A stretch of 64,000 nucleotides of DNA from Perognathus longimembris pacificus (GCF_023159225.1 NC_063166.1:47795149-47859148), one strand, 5' to 3'; positions 1 through 11,725 are shown, counted from the first letter of the stretch. Numbers and translations: made by a program. Notes: generated by a model not told the origin, from the letters alone.

Positions 1-1187
1 ACATATCAACACTCATGCAGTTTCAAAGCCTTGATGTTTCATGGTGTTTTTTGATTAGATTGGTTTGTAGTGTTCTCAGGTGTTAACTGTTACATTAATT
101 TCTTTGGGGGTCTATTAGAATGCCCTTAATGGGCATTTGCCACTCAGTGTAAAAATGTTTACCCAAATAGGTCTGGAAGCAAATCAGAGCTTCAGCTTTA
201 ATATTTAAAAGATTGTGGAATCAGACTGCAGCTGCCTCTTAAGTCCATGGTTCTTGATTTTGCTGGAAGGACAAAGACAGTTTATAGGTAAGATTGACTA
301 GTAACTGTCTTTTGTGAAACGGATCTGTTCTTTTAGGAAAGGTCTATCCATACTAAAAAGTCTTGATTAGCCTAGTACACTTTTGTTAAAATGTTTAGCA
401 CAGAACAGACCAACTGGAAATTTATTTGAAAACTTAAAATTGTTAGCACCATGTTTTAGAAAACAATGTTTTCCTAGTGCCTTCCTTGAAGGAGGCACTG
501 TATTAAAAGGACCTGATTAATTTTTGGTTCTATGTCAGGACAGAAAGAGAAACATTCAAGTGATACCCACTCCCTTTGCTGTTAGAGAAATAAAAAACAA
601 AATAGAGGGAAAGAAAGCCAAATAAATGTGTTACTCCTTGACTTCCTTTTCAGTTGCCTTTTCTCCACTTTCTGGTGCTTTCCTCAGACCTTCTCAGACC
701 AGCCTGTCCTTGTTTACCTTTTCACTTACCTGACTTTGTAATTGGTATAATTGGGTGTATACTTGTGACTTGCTTTACCTGTGTTTCCTCTCTAACAAGA
801 ATGGAAACACCCGGAGAGCAAATCTGCTCTCCACCTGTGTCTCCTTCCAAGGCCTGCCACTTAGAGGGTGGCAGAAAATACTTGTTGAATGAATATCTGT
901 AGAATAAATTTCTAAAAGCAGAATTTCTATGCCAGAGAGAGTGTTTATAACTTTAAAAGCTAAAGCCACATTGCCCTCTGAAGAAGTTGCACTGATTTGT
1001 ACTCCCACAATTGAAGTAGTGGACTCCCCTCAGTAAAGTGTGCTGCCATACTTTAGTCTGATGAAAGAAAATGGTAAACATTTTGTAGCTTTACTTTGGA
1101 TTACTTGTCAGGTGGTATTGTAAGCCTATTGTAGACTATTACAATTACTGTATTATGACCCTCTCCTGTGTTGAGTCCTCCTACACT
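1..1187. other. Unassigned intronic sequence
   Basis: AT-rich intron. No repeat family, exon or RNA gene could be recognised by eye; the short open frames here have no family resemblance. Confidence 0.5.
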
Positions 1188-1260
1188 TTTCTTTCCTTCC
1201 TTTCTTTCTCCATTCTTTCTTTCCTTCCCTTCCCTTCCCCTCCCTCCCTTCCTTCCTTCT
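1188..1260. repeat. Pyrimidine-rich (CTTTC/CCTTC) tract
   Basis: About 70 bp of almost pure C/T built of tttc and cttcc units, directly beside the A-tail side of the SINE at 1262; probably grown from its tail. Confidence 0.8.
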
Positions 1261-1261
1261 C

Positions 1262-1486
1262 TACTTGTTGTTGGGCTTGAACTCAGGGCCTGGGAGCTGC
1301 CTATGAGCTTCCCCCCCCCCCCCTCAAGGCTACTGCTCTACCACTTGAGCCACTTCTGGCTCTTTGGTGGTTAATTGGAGATTGGAATCTCAGACTTTCC
1401 TGGTGGGGCTGGCTTGGAACTGTGACCTTCAGATCTTAGCCTCCTGTGTAGTTAGGAATATAGGTGTGAGTCACTGATACCTGGCT
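1262..1486 (-). mobile_element. B1-dID dimeric SINE
   Basis: Reading + it runs from the ID-like half (cttgaactcagggcctggga, accacttgagcc) through ggttaattggagat to a B1 half ending near tgtgagtcactg and cctggc. A C-run interrupts the ID half. Confidence 0.85.
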
Positions 1487-1827
1487 TCTAGTGTTTTGTA
1501 ATTTAAAAAAAATGGTGGCTGGATGTTTTCAAGTGCAATTTTGACATCTGAGGCATGAACATATTAATATGTTGGGTAGTAGATTTTATATTGTTGAATC
1601 ATTGTATTTTTGGGATGAACTCTGTTATATAGCCAGAGTCTATTAAATTTAGAAATTTTATATCATTGTGTGGAGAGGGTATTTGGTATTCATTAATCTT
1701 CTTCTGAATTTTTTTGTGTGTGTGTGTGTAAGCAGGTCTGGGGAATCAAGCAAATTGTTTTGTAGTGCTGGGCTGTCTTTATCAAGTTGTGATAGTGTTG
1801 ACATTGCTTTATTAAAAGTTTGCTCTA

Positions 1828-2025
1828 GGGGCTGGGAATATGGCTTAGTGGTAGAGTGCTTGCCTTGTATACGTGAAGCCCTGGGTTCGATTCCTCAGTA
1901 CCACATATATAGAAAAAGCCAGAAGTGGTGCTGTGACTCAAGTGGTAGAGTGCTAGCCTTGAGCAAAAAGAAGCCAGGGACAGTGCTCAGGCCCTGAGTT
2001 CCAGCCCCAGGACTGGCAAAAAAAA
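1828..2025 (+). mobile_element. ID dimer SINE (tRNA-Ala type)
   Basis: It starts ggggctgggaatatggctta with a tRNA-like A box (tagtggtagagtgcttgcc) and B box (gggttcgattcct), then a second ID-like unit (aagtggtagagtgctagcc), and ends ccaggactggc plus an A tail. Confidence 0.9.
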
Positions 2026-2033
2026 GGTTTCTC

Positions 2034-2166
2034 TAGCCAGGTTTAGTGGTACATGCTTATAGTCCCAGCTATTCAAGATACTAAGACAGGAGCATCACTT
2101 GAACCCAGAAGTTAAAGACCACCCTGGGCAAGATGGTGAGACTTCACCTCTTAGGAACAATAAAAA
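2034..2166 (+). mobile_element. B1-like 7SL-derived SINE
   Basis: A monomer with atagtcccagctattcaaga, cacttgaaccc and an A-rich end, resembling the Alu/B1 left arm. Strongly diverged. Confidence 0.75.
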
Positions 2167-2194
2167 GGTTTTCTCTTTCATTGCATTTACAATG

Positions 2195-2442
2195 CTTTTT
2201 TTTTTTTTTTTTGTCAGTCATGGGCTTGAACTCTGGGCCTGAGCACTGTCCCTGAGCTCTTCAGCTCAAGGTTGTTAGCACTCTACCACTTGGGCCACAG
2301 CACCACTTCCGGTTTCCTGGTGGATAATTGGAGATAAAAGTCTCATAGATTTTCCCTGCCTGAGCTGCCTTTGAACCTCGATCCTCAGATCTCAGCCTCC
2401 TGAGTAGCTGGGATTATAGACGTGGCCACTGGTGCCGGGCTT
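2195..2442 (-). mobile_element. B1-dID dimeric SINE
   Basis: It starts with a T run (A tail), then the ID-like half and the B1 half with ctcagcctcctgagtagctg. Confidence 0.88.
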
Positions 2443-3461
2443 TTGAAGTTTTGTTTTCCTTTAAAGTTTGGTAGAATTCCCCTGTAAAACTGCCTAAAGT
2501 GGGTGTTTTTTTCTTTAGAAGATAGCACTTTGCTAATGATTACAATTTTTTTCTGGGCTATCATTCTGCTTAGGATTTTTATATCTCTCTGCATCCAGTT
2601 TTGGTGGCTTAGATGTTCATAGAAAATCACTTAGTCTAGCACCCTTCTCTTTTATTTGGTACTATGTCCCTATTGTTCCTTTATTTAGGTTGCTTAGATT
2701 TTCCTTTCTTCTCCCTTTCATTTAGACTAACAGTATGTCTGAGATAGACACATGTACTGAAGTTTGTGTGTGTGTGTGTTCACATGTCCCCCTCCCTCCA
2801 AGAAAGTATTTATTGTCCTACGAGCTGGGGGATACTGAGGGCTGCTTAGGAGTGGAGAACAAATCCCATCTTTAGATGGTAGCAGCCACTTAGCTGGTGC
2901 AGATCTACCTATTAGCAATGGGGCCCCAGGTGTCTAGACCGTCCAGTCTTTCTAGAAGAGGATAGCTTGTTTTTCTTTTTGGCTTTGTGGTTGTTTTATT
3001 GTTCTTTGTTCTATTTGTATGCTTATCATCACCAGCTTATTTTTTAAAGAATATTGCAACATTTTATTAAGAGCATTGGCTTTGAATTAGTAGCTAGAGT
3101 AACAATTGCATGACACCAGAGTAGGTGTGTTGCATTTTACTTTTGATTTATTGACATGACTTAGCAATTTATTGGACAAAGGTCACACTTTTTGCTTTTT
3201 TATTAAGCACATTCCACAGTACAAAGCTATCATGAATAATATCTGTACAACTTAACAGTTTCAATAGCTGTTCAGAAACAAATTTATTTCAAACAGATAA
3301 TTGGTAAACATAATTAATTACAAGTTAGAATTAGACTATTCCAGTGCTTTAAAACACTAATATAGCAGTAATTTACAGTTGCTTAATTATGGTTAGCAGA
3401 ATGAAGTTGAGTATAGCTGGGAATTACTACCATCATCCTAGAAAGTTGGAAGTCCTTGGGC
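2443..3461. other. Unassigned intronic sequence
   Basis: No repeat or gene recognised apart from a short (GT)n near 2766. Confidence 0.5.
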
Positions 3462-3474
3462 ATCACCAGCTTTT

Positions 3475-4251
3475 TTTTTTTTCCAAGAAGTACTTAATTT
3501 ACTTATAAAACTGATGTACAGAGAGGTTACAGTTTCATACGTTAGGCATTGGATACATTTCTTGTACTTGTACTGTTTGTTACCTTGTCCCTCATACCCC
3601 CCCTCCCCCTCCCCCTTCCCCCCCTGAAGTGTTCAGTTTGCTTATACCATACAGTTTTGCAAGTATTGCTTTTGTTGTTGTTTCTCTTAATTTATCCTTT
3701 GTCTCTCAATTTTGGTATTCCCTCTCAATTTCCTAATTCTAATACCAGTATACACGGTTTCCAATATACTCAGATAAGATTACAGAGATAGTGTTGATAC
3801 AATCCAAGAAGGTGATACAAGAACATCATCAACAGTATAAACTACAGATACACATGGGATGTTGAAAGTAGTTACAACTGTGATATAACAATCATTTCCA
3901 TAAAATGGAGTTCATTTCACTTAGCATCATCTTATGTGATCATAAGGGTATAGCTATTGGGCTCTTGTGATCCTCTGCTGTGGCTTGCCTAAACCTGTGC
4001 TAATTATTCCCAATAAGGGAGACCATAGAGTCCATGTTTCTTTGGGTCTGGCTCACTTCACTTAGTATAATTTTTTCCAAGTCCTTCCATTTCCTTACAA
4101 ATTGGGCAATGTCATTCTTTCTGATAGAGGCATAAAATTCCATTGTGTATATGTACCACATTTTCCTGATCCATTCGTCTATGGAGGGGCATCTGGGTTG
4201 GTTCCAGATTCTCGCTATGACAAATTGCGCTGCAATGAACATTGTTGTGCT
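3475..4251 (-). mobile_element. L1 3' end, 5'-truncated
   Basis: On the - strand this is the C-terminal end of L1 ORF2 (about 4000-4242, ending ...[11 protein letters not shown]), a 3' UTR with a G-rich tract, and an A tail (T run at 3475). A 13-bp direct repeat atcaccagctttt flanks it at 3462-3474 and 4252-4264, proving a single retrotransposition event. About 0.78 kb remains of a full element. Confidence 0.93.
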
Positions 4252-4264
4252 ATCACCAGCTTTT

Positions 4265-4835
4265 AAACAGTGGTACAGTAGTTAATTTCAACTTTGGAGA
4301 TTAAAAAAATTCCCATTTTTATATTTCTAGAGGGAGGGTTATATTTAAAGGTAAATACTAACTCACATCAATTTAGTACTTCCTAAGAATAGGATCTATA
4401 TATGTTTGATGTGAGGAGATCCTGTGTGGGTAGATGAGGGAGTTTGTGGGCTTTTCACTTTCTGTTCCCTGGAATTTTTGGAGACTTGAATTTGAAAGCA
4501 TACCTCATCCAAAGTGATTACTTTTGACCCTGAAAAGGCATCTATGAGATATACAAAATCTGTGTGTTTCAGTTAAGTGGTCTTTATCCTTCCACTCCGA
4601 ACACTCAAACTAGGTCTGCTGGATGGACAGAGATCAGTGTGCCACGTGGGAAGTTTCATAGCTAGATCACCCTCCTGTGTCATCATTACGACCCTCATCC
4701 AAAGCGTTAAAGGTTTCATCATAACCTAGCAGGGGCTGAGGTTAAGGCAGATCTTCTTCAACTTTACCGTTTCCCTACAAACATCTCTGTGTGGTAAATC
4801 TTCACCCTTACTTTGAGAAGATGAAAGCTAGTTTT
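4265..4835. other. Unassigned intronic sequence
   Basis: Nothing recognised. Confidence 0.5.
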
Positions 4836-4850
4836 CAACCTGTTTTTATA

Positions 4851-5051
4851 CTTTTTTCTTTTTTGCCAGCCATGGGGTTTGGACTCAGGGCCTGAGCACT
4901 GTCCCTGGCTTTTTTTTGCCCAAGGCTAGCACTCTGCCACTTGAGCCACAGTGCCACTTCTAGCTTTTTCTGTATATGTGGTGCTGATGAATTGAACCCA
5001 GGGCTTTATGCATGCTAGGCAAGCACTCTACTAGACCACATCCTCAGCACA
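4851..5051 (-). mobile_element. ID dimer SINE
   Basis: Antisense ID dimer from a T-rich tail to cctcagcac, flanked by near-identical 15-bp repeats caacctgtttttata (4836-4850) and caacctgtttttgta (5053-5067). Confidence 0.9.
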
Positions 5052-5067
5052 CCAACCTGTTTTTGTA

Positions 5068-6169
5068 GTTTAAGTCTGCTTTGTCTATTTTCTTTTCCCT
5101 ATTCTAATCAGTCCGAGTTGGAACTGTGAAGCAGTCAGGCTTTGTGATGCCTTAACTGGACACCTGGGTACTACTGGGTATGCCTCTTCCCAACTTGGTG
5201 TACTTGTCATGGTCTTGCTTCAATAGGAGTACCTGGACTGAGTGCCTTGCCAGCATCTCCAGTTGTATTAGGGCTTTGTGTCCTGCATCTCGGCTTGGTT
5301 CAGTTACCACTCATCCTCCCTTCTCAAGGCAGTGTCTGCACTGGCCTGTAGGTCTGCACTATGGGAAATACCTTTGGCATAGTCACTGGAGGCTGCCTTG
5401 GAAAGAAGTATTGTTGATCACTTTACTGGATGTATGTTGATGAAAAAAGGGCCTTGTTCTAGATACCTGTTTCTCCTCTCAATAGAGCTCTTTTTCTTCT
5501 AAGATGAAGTCTGTAGGAGAAATGTTTACTGACCAGCAATAGGAAAAGCTGAGAGATTGAGTCCTTTCTCTTGCCCACCACAGAACTTTGGTTTTAGCAG
5601 GTTATGTTGCCAGGGGGCTCTCTCACAGTGTGGAGGTTGAGTCATTTATCTCATCTTTAGTTGAGGGCCAGTGTCTGCAGTATCAGGACAGAGGGACCAA
5701 CCAACACAGCAGGCTGATGCTAGGACTAAGTTCCATATCAAAGAGATCCTGTCCTTGGAGCTTAGACCTCATTGTGGTATAATTCTGTGCTTTAGAGGAA
5801 GCTTGTCTAGTGAACTGGGTCTCAGGTGAGTATTTTCAGAATCTGGCTCAGGGTGAGTTTCTTTGCCTATAATGTGGAAATAAGCATGTCTTCCAGTGAG
5901 GTCCAGGTGTATGGACAGTTCTTGGTACCTGGTGAGCACGTGGCCAGTGGCATCTTCTATTGTGGTCTTCTCCACTGTTGTTATTATTGTTATAAGCTGA
6001 GGGACCCGAGAAAGTCATTAACTCATGTCAAGAAAGATTTACCTATTCCCTGTTCTACCTCCACATTATTATAGTCTGGCTTTTTGTAGTTGTGCATAGA
6101 GGGTTCAGCCTGATCACTCAGCATATTTGTTGATATTAGAACATTTTAAACATACTCGTAGGTCGTCAA
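5068..6169. other. Unassigned intronic sequence
   Basis: Several short open frames overlap here on both strands, but none resembles a known protein and no splice-bounded exon is evident. Confidence 0.45.
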
Positions 6170-6700
6170 ACACTTAAAACCATTCATTCAGCACCATTTT
6201 AATACCTGTTATATAAGATAACAACTTGTGAGACAGTACTGTGTTTTGTTCGCACTTTCTCATGGACTTCACATTCTCCTGGGGGAGACAGGTAACAAAT
6301 GAGGAGCAATATGACATGACAGGTGCTCAGGGTCCTAAGGAGAAATGTAGAGCTAGTAAGGCTGCAGCTGCAGATAGGTACCATGGTACAATATGTGGCT
6401 GGGTGGAAAGGAAGCTTTTCTGGCAAAAGGATTTTTGAATGGAAGCCAATGGTTGCTTTAAGGCACAGGGATGGCATTACAGGCTGTGTGTATTACCACA
6501 TCACTCTAAGTCTGTGACAAGTACAGACTGGAGGTGGTAGATCACTTAAGGATTGTTACAAGGTAAGACATTATGGGTACTTGGCCAAGACAGGAGCTAT
6601 GGAGATGAGAAGTGTAGACTTCTGAACACATCTTGAAGGAGGTGTCATCAGGATTTACTGATGGATCAAGTGGAGGAGTGAGTGTGAAAGACAAGAGTCA
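6170..6700 (-). mobile_element. L2 LINE 3' end remnant
   Basis: Antisense to the L2 3' end: a start resembling ttcattcagcac, then gacttcacattctcctgggg and gagacaggtaacaaat, followed by the diverged 'gaatggaagccaatgg' part. Confidence 0.65.
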
Positions 6701-6829
6701 GATTAACAAGTTGTTTTTTTTTCCCCTTGGGCAACATAAAATATACAGTTGCCATATGGGAACTCTCTTAGTTGTTTTTCTGATATTCCATTGATACCAC
6801 AGACTAAGAAAAATTTTTTAAATTTTTTA

Positions 6830-7110
6830 AAAATTTGACTCACAGCTTTGGAGCCTGAGAAGTTCAAGATCAAGGTACTGCATCTGGTCAGGGCCTGATG
6901 CTCCACCATAGAATGGCAGAGAGAGAGAGCATTTGAAAGAAGGGGGTAAAAGGAAAGAGAACAAGCCAATACTTGTGGGAGAAAATGTGCTTGTTAAACA
7001 AAGCTACTTCTGTGATATCTAACCCATTCCTTGTTATATTCCACTCATAGAATGCAGCCCTCAGGACCTCATCACCTTTTAAAGGTCCCACTTCCCACTA
7101 CTATCCCAGT
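6830..7110 (+). mobile_element. Old mammalian interspersed repeat (family not assigned)
   Basis: It contains the hallmark order ctcacagctttggagcctga, gttcaagatcaaggt, then gacctcatcacctttt and a 'ccattaaattctaacatgaa' style end. Related copies occur at 9290, 15405, 17382, 20580 and 58100. Confidence 0.55.
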
Positions 7111-7119
7111 GGCCATTAA

Positions 7120-7250
7120 ATTCTAACATGAACTGGGTGTGGTTGTACAAACTGTAGTCCCAGCCTCAAAAGGCTTGGGTAGGTGAGAGGGTGGTTGTAC
7201 CCTAGGGACCTGCCTGAGTAACAAACAGAGATGGCATCTCTCAAAAAATT
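7120..7250 (+). mobile_element. B1-like SINE
   Basis: A diverged B1 arm (ctgtagtcccagcctcaaaa; ends ctctcaaaaaa). Confidence 0.65.
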
Positions 7251-7265
7251 TTTGTTCAACCAAAA

Positions 7266-7466
7266 ATTTTTTTTTGCCAGTCATGGGGCTTGAGCTCAGA
7301 GCCTGAGCACTGTCCTTGGCTTCTTTTTGCTCAAGGCTAGCACTCTACCAACTTGAACCACAGTGCCACTTCTGGCTTTTTCTGTTTATGTGGTACTGAG
7401 GAACTGAATCCATGGCTTCATGCATGTTAGACAAGCACTCTACCACTAGGCCACATTCCGAGCCCC
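7266..7466 (-). mobile_element. ID dimer SINE
   Basis: T run, gccagtcatggggcttgagc, both ID-like units, ending at the antisense 5' end cgagcccc. Confidence 0.9.
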
Positions 7467-8044
7467 AAAACAAAAAATTTGGAGTTCTGTCCATACTATT
7501 CCAGTAATCCCCAAAGTATTAATTCATTCCAGTATCAATTCAGACATCCATCTGAATCAGAAATGGGTGAGATTCATAGTAAAGTCTATCCTGATATGAA
7601 TCCCTTGCTTCTGTGAACCTACTTAATCAAAGCAAGTAATCAGTTTCTAAAGTACAGTGGTGAAACAAGCATAGGACAGAGACTCCCTTCCCTAAAGAGA
7701 GAGGAGGAAGAAAGAAGTAACCTGTCCCAAGTAAATCCCAAACTCAAAAAGGAAAGTAGCATAGTCCTCAAGGTAGAGAATAATTTCCTGACTCCATGTC
7801 TCCCATCCAGGAGCAGGGCTTGTGTCTTCAAGGTTTCAGGTGGCCTGGAGTCTGTGGCTTTGTTGGGATCAGAAGCTCTCACAAGTTAGTCTCATGTCTC
7901 CAGATCTCCCAGGCTTGGAGTCTTGTGCCTACATGCATTGGTAGTTCCATGGTTCTGGGTACCTGTGAATCACCCCACTTCTGCAATTTGTTTAGCCATT
8001 GTCTTAGTGAGGACTCTGGTGTCTTTGCCCTTAAGTGTTTGGTT
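7467..8044. other. Unassigned intronic sequence
   Basis: Nothing recognised; short open frames only. Confidence 0.5.
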
Positions 8045-8282
8045 AGGCCAGTGGCTCATACCTGTAATCGTAGCTACTCAGGAGGCTGAGATCTGAGGAT
8101 CACAGTTCCAAGCCAGCCTGGGCAGCACAGTCTGTAAGACTCTTATCTCCAATTAACCATCCAAAAGCTGGAAGTGGAGCTGTGGCTTAAGTGGTAGAGC
8201 ACTAGCCTTGAGCACAAAAGCTCAGAAACAGTGCCTAGGCCCTGAGTTCAAGCCCCAGGACCAACATGCACACACGCACACC
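8045..8282 (+). mobile_element. B1-dID dimeric SINE
   Basis: B1 half (gctactcaggaggctgagat), linker ctccaattaacc, ID-like half (gtggtagagcactagcc), and a CA-rich tail. Confidence 0.88.
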
Positions 8283-8660
8283 AAGCCCTTGCCAGGACCC
8301 TCAAACTTTTGAAATCTAGGTAGAGGATGTCATACCACCCTGTCCCACTCCCCTGCTTGTGTTCTGTGCTCCATAGAGCTCCAGGGCATGAACACAGTTG
8401 TGCTAGGATCTTTGCTACTTTCTATCCAGGATGGCCTTTACGTTGGTTTACAATACGTTGTTCCTCACTCGGGTGTGAGATCTCAGTGGCCTTTGCTGTC
8501 TATCTACCAAGATTCTGATCACAAGCACTTAAGTAAAATTGAGAATTTGATGACTCTCCTACAGCTCTTCTGTGAGAGCTTTCTTAATTCTCTACTCGTG
8601 GCAGTACTGGCTTTTCTTGTCTACTCTTCTAGCTCTTCTAGATTTTTTCAAATTCTCACC
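8283..8660. other. Unassigned intronic sequence
   Basis: Nothing recognised. Confidence 0.5.
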
Positions 8661-8674
8661 CATTACCCAGTTTT

Positions 8675-8929
8675 TTTTAATTTTTTTTTATTTTTTAAGT
8701 TTTTATTATAAAACTGATGTACATAGAGGTTACAGTTTCATACGTTAGGCATTGGATACATTTCTTGTACTCTTTCTTACCTTGTCCCTCATATCCCCCG
8801 TTTTATTGAGACAAGGTTCCATCTGGCCTTAAACTCCCTTTGTAGCTTAAACTAGCCTCAAATTTGTGACCTTCTCTCTTAGCCTCCTGAGTACTGGGGT
8901 AACATTATGCATTACTGTAATGGACTTGC
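8675..8929 (-). mobile_element. Chimeric B1 / L1 3'-end retrotransposon
   Basis: On the - strand a B1 body (8801-8929) runs directly into the last ~125 bp of L1 (8675-8800) and its A tail. The pair is flanked by cattacccagtttt (8661-8674) and cattgcccagtttt (8930-8943), so both parts appear to have arrived together. See findings. Confidence 0.75.
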
Positions 8930-8957
8930 CATTGCCCAGTTTTAAGCTCTTTCCATG

Positions 8958-9145
8958 GGTCTGGGGATATGGTCTAGTGGCAAGAGTGCTTGCCTTGTAT
9001 ATATGAAGCCCTGGGTTCAATTCCCCAGCACCACATATATAGAAAACGGCCAGAAGTGGTGCTGTGGCTTAAGTGGCAGAGTGCTAGCCTTGAGCAAAAG
9101 AAGCCAGGGACAGTGCTTAGGTCCTGAGGCCAAGCCCCAGGACTG

Positions 9146-9177
<32 letters not shown>
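8958..9177 (+). mobile_element. ID dimer SINE with long A tail
   Basis: Complete ID dimer with an A tail of about 30 bases, flanked by aagctctttccatg (8944-8957) and aagctcttttcatg just after the tail; a fairly recent copy. Confidence 0.93.
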
Positions 9178-9182
<5 letters not shown>

Positions 9183-9289
9183 CTTTTCATGTCTTATAGC
9201 ATTTGTTGTAGAAACAGCACCAGTTTTGGTAACAATTTTGTCTTAGCCTGTTTTTGTATCTCTAACATAAAACATCAAGACTGAGTAAG

Positions 9290-9790
9290 TTATAAACAAT
9301 ATAATCATATTTGGCTCATAGTTGTTTGCTCTTGGTGTTAGTCTTGGGATTTAAACTCAGTACCTGGTGCTGTCCTTGAGATTTTGTGCTCAGGGATAGA
9401 GTTCTATCACTTGAGCCACAGCTCCACCTTTGGCTTTTGTTTTTGGGTGGTCAGTGGAGTCTCATGGACTTGCCTACCCAACTAGCTTCAAACTGCAATC
9501 CTCAGATCTCAGCCTCCTGTGTAGCTAGGATATAGGCATGACCCAGCAGTGCTCAGCTGGCCCATAATTCTTGAGTCTTTGAATTCCCAGATTAAGAGTT
9601 TGTATCTGGTGAGAACCTTCCTGCTGTGTCATACTGTGGTGGAAAACATCACATGGTGAGAGAGCATTTCAAAGCAAGAGAACATGTGCCAGATAAGTTT
9701 ATTTTATTTTTTTAACAAAGCTACTTCTTTGGTAACTAAGCCACTCCTACAGTGAGTTAAGGTGAAGGCACAGTGTTGGGGATATGGCTT
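9290..9790 (+). mobile_element. Old mammalian interspersed repeat, split by SINE
   Basis: Both sides of the SINE at 9329-9561 belong to the same old repeat as 6830-7110: ttggctcatagtt before, then gaaccttcctgctgtgtc and aacaaagctacttct after, shared with that copy. Confidence 0.55.
9329..9561 (-). mobile_element. B1-dID dimeric SINE
   Basis: ID-like half with tatcacttgagccacagctc, then a B1 half with ctcagcctcctgtgtagcta. Imperfect duplicates ggctcatagtt and ggcccataatt flank it. Confidence 0.85.
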
Positions 9791-9865
9791 TCTGGTAAAA
9801 TACTTGCTTATAGTACTGAAGGCCCTAGGTTCAATCCCTACACTGCCCCTTCCCCCAAATAAAAG
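9772..9865 (+). mobile_element. ID element (monomer)
   Basis: ttggggatatggctttctgg, then the B-box region ccctaggttcaatcccta and an A-rich tail. Confidence 0.75.
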
Positions 9866-9994
9866 ATGAAAATAGCCAAGGAATACAAGCAAATCCAAAA
9901 GTAATAAAAATTTTAGTGTTGTTTCCTAAAGCTTGAAAAGATGTGGTCCTAAACTTCTAGATAAAGAGAAGACAATTCAAGTTGGTCTCAATTA

Positions 9995-10058
9995 ACAATC
10001 TTTTGGGGACCTCATGCTTGTTGGATGTTGCTCTTCTGCTGAGCCACCCCTCCAGCTC
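9995..10058 (-). mobile_element. ID fragment
   Basis: gctgagccacccctccagct resembles the antisense 5' part of an ID element; short and diverged. Confidence 0.5.
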
Positions 10059-10076
10059 TTTTTTTGAACTTGTCAT

Positions 10077-10290
10077 TTTTTTTTTTTTTTGGCCAGTCCA
10101 GGAGCTTGAACTCAGGGCCTAGGCACTGTCCCTGAGTCCCTGAGTTTCTTTTGCTCAAGGCTATCACTCTACCACTTGAGCCGCAGCCCCACTTCCAGCT
10201 TTTTCTGTTTATGTGGCACTAAGGAATCGAACTCAGGGCTTCATGCATGCTAGGCAAGCACTCTTACCACTAAGCCACATTCCTAGCCCC
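10077..10290 (-). mobile_element. ID dimer SINE
   Basis: T run, ggccagtccaggagcttgaa, both units, ending cctagcccc; aacttgtca is repeated on both sides. Confidence 0.9.
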
Positions 10291-10307
10291 TATAACTTGT
10301 CAGTTTG

Positions 10308-10614
10308 AGGTAGGGTCTTGCTTTTTTCCTTGGCTTGTACTGGACCATCATTCTCCCTATTACAGCTGGGATGATAAACACAAGCCACCATATTCAGCTT
10401 CATGGAGTTTCATAACTTTTTTGCCTTTGTTGGCATGGAGCCATGATCCTCAGCCTCCCAAACTAGGATGACAGGTATGTGCTATCATACTCAAGTTACT
10501 GGTTGAAAAGGGGTTTCACAACTTTTGTGCGTGTTTGTGGCTTGAGCAATAATCCTCCCCCATTTCAGCCTCTCACGTAGCTAGAATTACAGGTATGAGC
10601 CACTATACTCAACC
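10308..10614 (-). mobile_element. Cluster of diverged B1-like arms
   Basis: Three successive antisense B1-like segments, each ending in a 'tacaggtatgagccacta'-like stretch (near 10400, 10495 and 10614). Confidence 0.55.
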
Positions 10615-10751
10615 AATTTCAGTTAATTTGATGAGTAGATTCCATGTGGGTTTGGTTATATTGATTAAAGTACTTATAATGGGAAGGTAAAAATACCGAG
10701 AGTTGTAGCTTCAATTTTAATATATTAGTTAGGATCCCTAGAAGTAAGGTT

Positions 10752-10752
10752 T

Positions 10753-10783
<31 letters not shown>

Positions 10784-10838
10784 ATGTATATGTATGTATG
10801 TATGTGTATGTATGCATGCACATGTATATACATTCATG
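10752..10838. repeat. (TG)n/(TATG)n microsatellite
   Basis: About 11 TG units pass into mixed tatg and catg units. Confidence 0.9.
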
Positions 10839-10839
10839 C

Positions 10840-11069
10840 ATGCCAGTCCTGGGACTTAAACACAGGGTCTGGGAGCTGTCCTTGAGCTTTTTCTGTTTAA
10901 GGTTAGTACTATACCACTAGAGGCACAGCTCTACTTTGGGCTTTCTAGGTAGTTGTTTGGAGATAAGAGTCTTGCAGACTTTCCTGCCTGGACTGGTTTT
11001 AAACTGTGGTCCTCAGATCTCAGCCTCCCACTAGCTGTGATCATAGGCGTGAGCTACTGGTTCCTAGCA
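10840..11069 (-). mobile_element. B1-dID dimeric SINE
   Basis: tgccagtcctgggacttaaa, ID-like half, then a B1 half ending gtgagctactgg. Confidence 0.87.
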
Positions 11070-11121
11070 TAGAAATAAGAATTGACTCCCATTGTTTTCT
11101 TCTCCTAACAATGTATATAAC

Positions 11122-11345
11122 AGGGCCAGGTGCTGGTGGCTTACACCTGTAATCCTAGCCACTCTGGGCTGAGATTCAAGGATCATGCAGTTTAAAGCCA
11201 GCCTGGGCAGGAAAGTTTGTGTGACTCTTATCTTCAGTTAACCACTAGAAAACCAGAAGTGGAGCTGTGGCTCAAAGTGGTAGAGTCCTTGTGCAAAAGA
11301 GCTCAGAGACAGTGCCCAGGCCTCGAGTTCAAGCCCCATGAACTA
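11122..11345 (+). mobile_element. B1-dID dimeric SINE
   Basis: ggccaggtgctggtggctta, B1 half, linker, ID-like half ending ttcaagccccatga, then an AAC-rich tail. Confidence 0.88.
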
Positions 11346-11725
11346 CCACTACCAACAACAACAACACAAAAAAAAACAGGGGAAAATGAGGTATGAAGTA
11401 ACAGTATTTAAAAATAAATTGACTCATTACCTTAATTATGTAACTGTAATCCCCTGTTCATCACCTTATAGAGATTTAAAAATGTGTACAACAGATAGAT
11501 CCTACCTTTTCATTCTTGACCTGTGCCATTCTTGGTCCTGGAATATCCTCATTGCTCCTGCCTGAAAGCAGCCATGTCAGTGCCAGAGGTTATTTTTTTC
11601 AGCAGTTACTATGATTTGTTAGATACTGAGGATTAAATATGCAGGCTGATAGTACCTTTGCCTAAGGGTTGGCTGTCACTTTTTATACATGGAAACCATC
11701 AGCTCTTGCACCTCAGTTTGTTTCC

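Noticed and set aside
1828..1925. tRNA-like A and B boxes that could suggest a tRNA gene
   Set aside because: They belong to the ID dimer SINE; there is no full cloverleaf and the unit recurs many times in the window.
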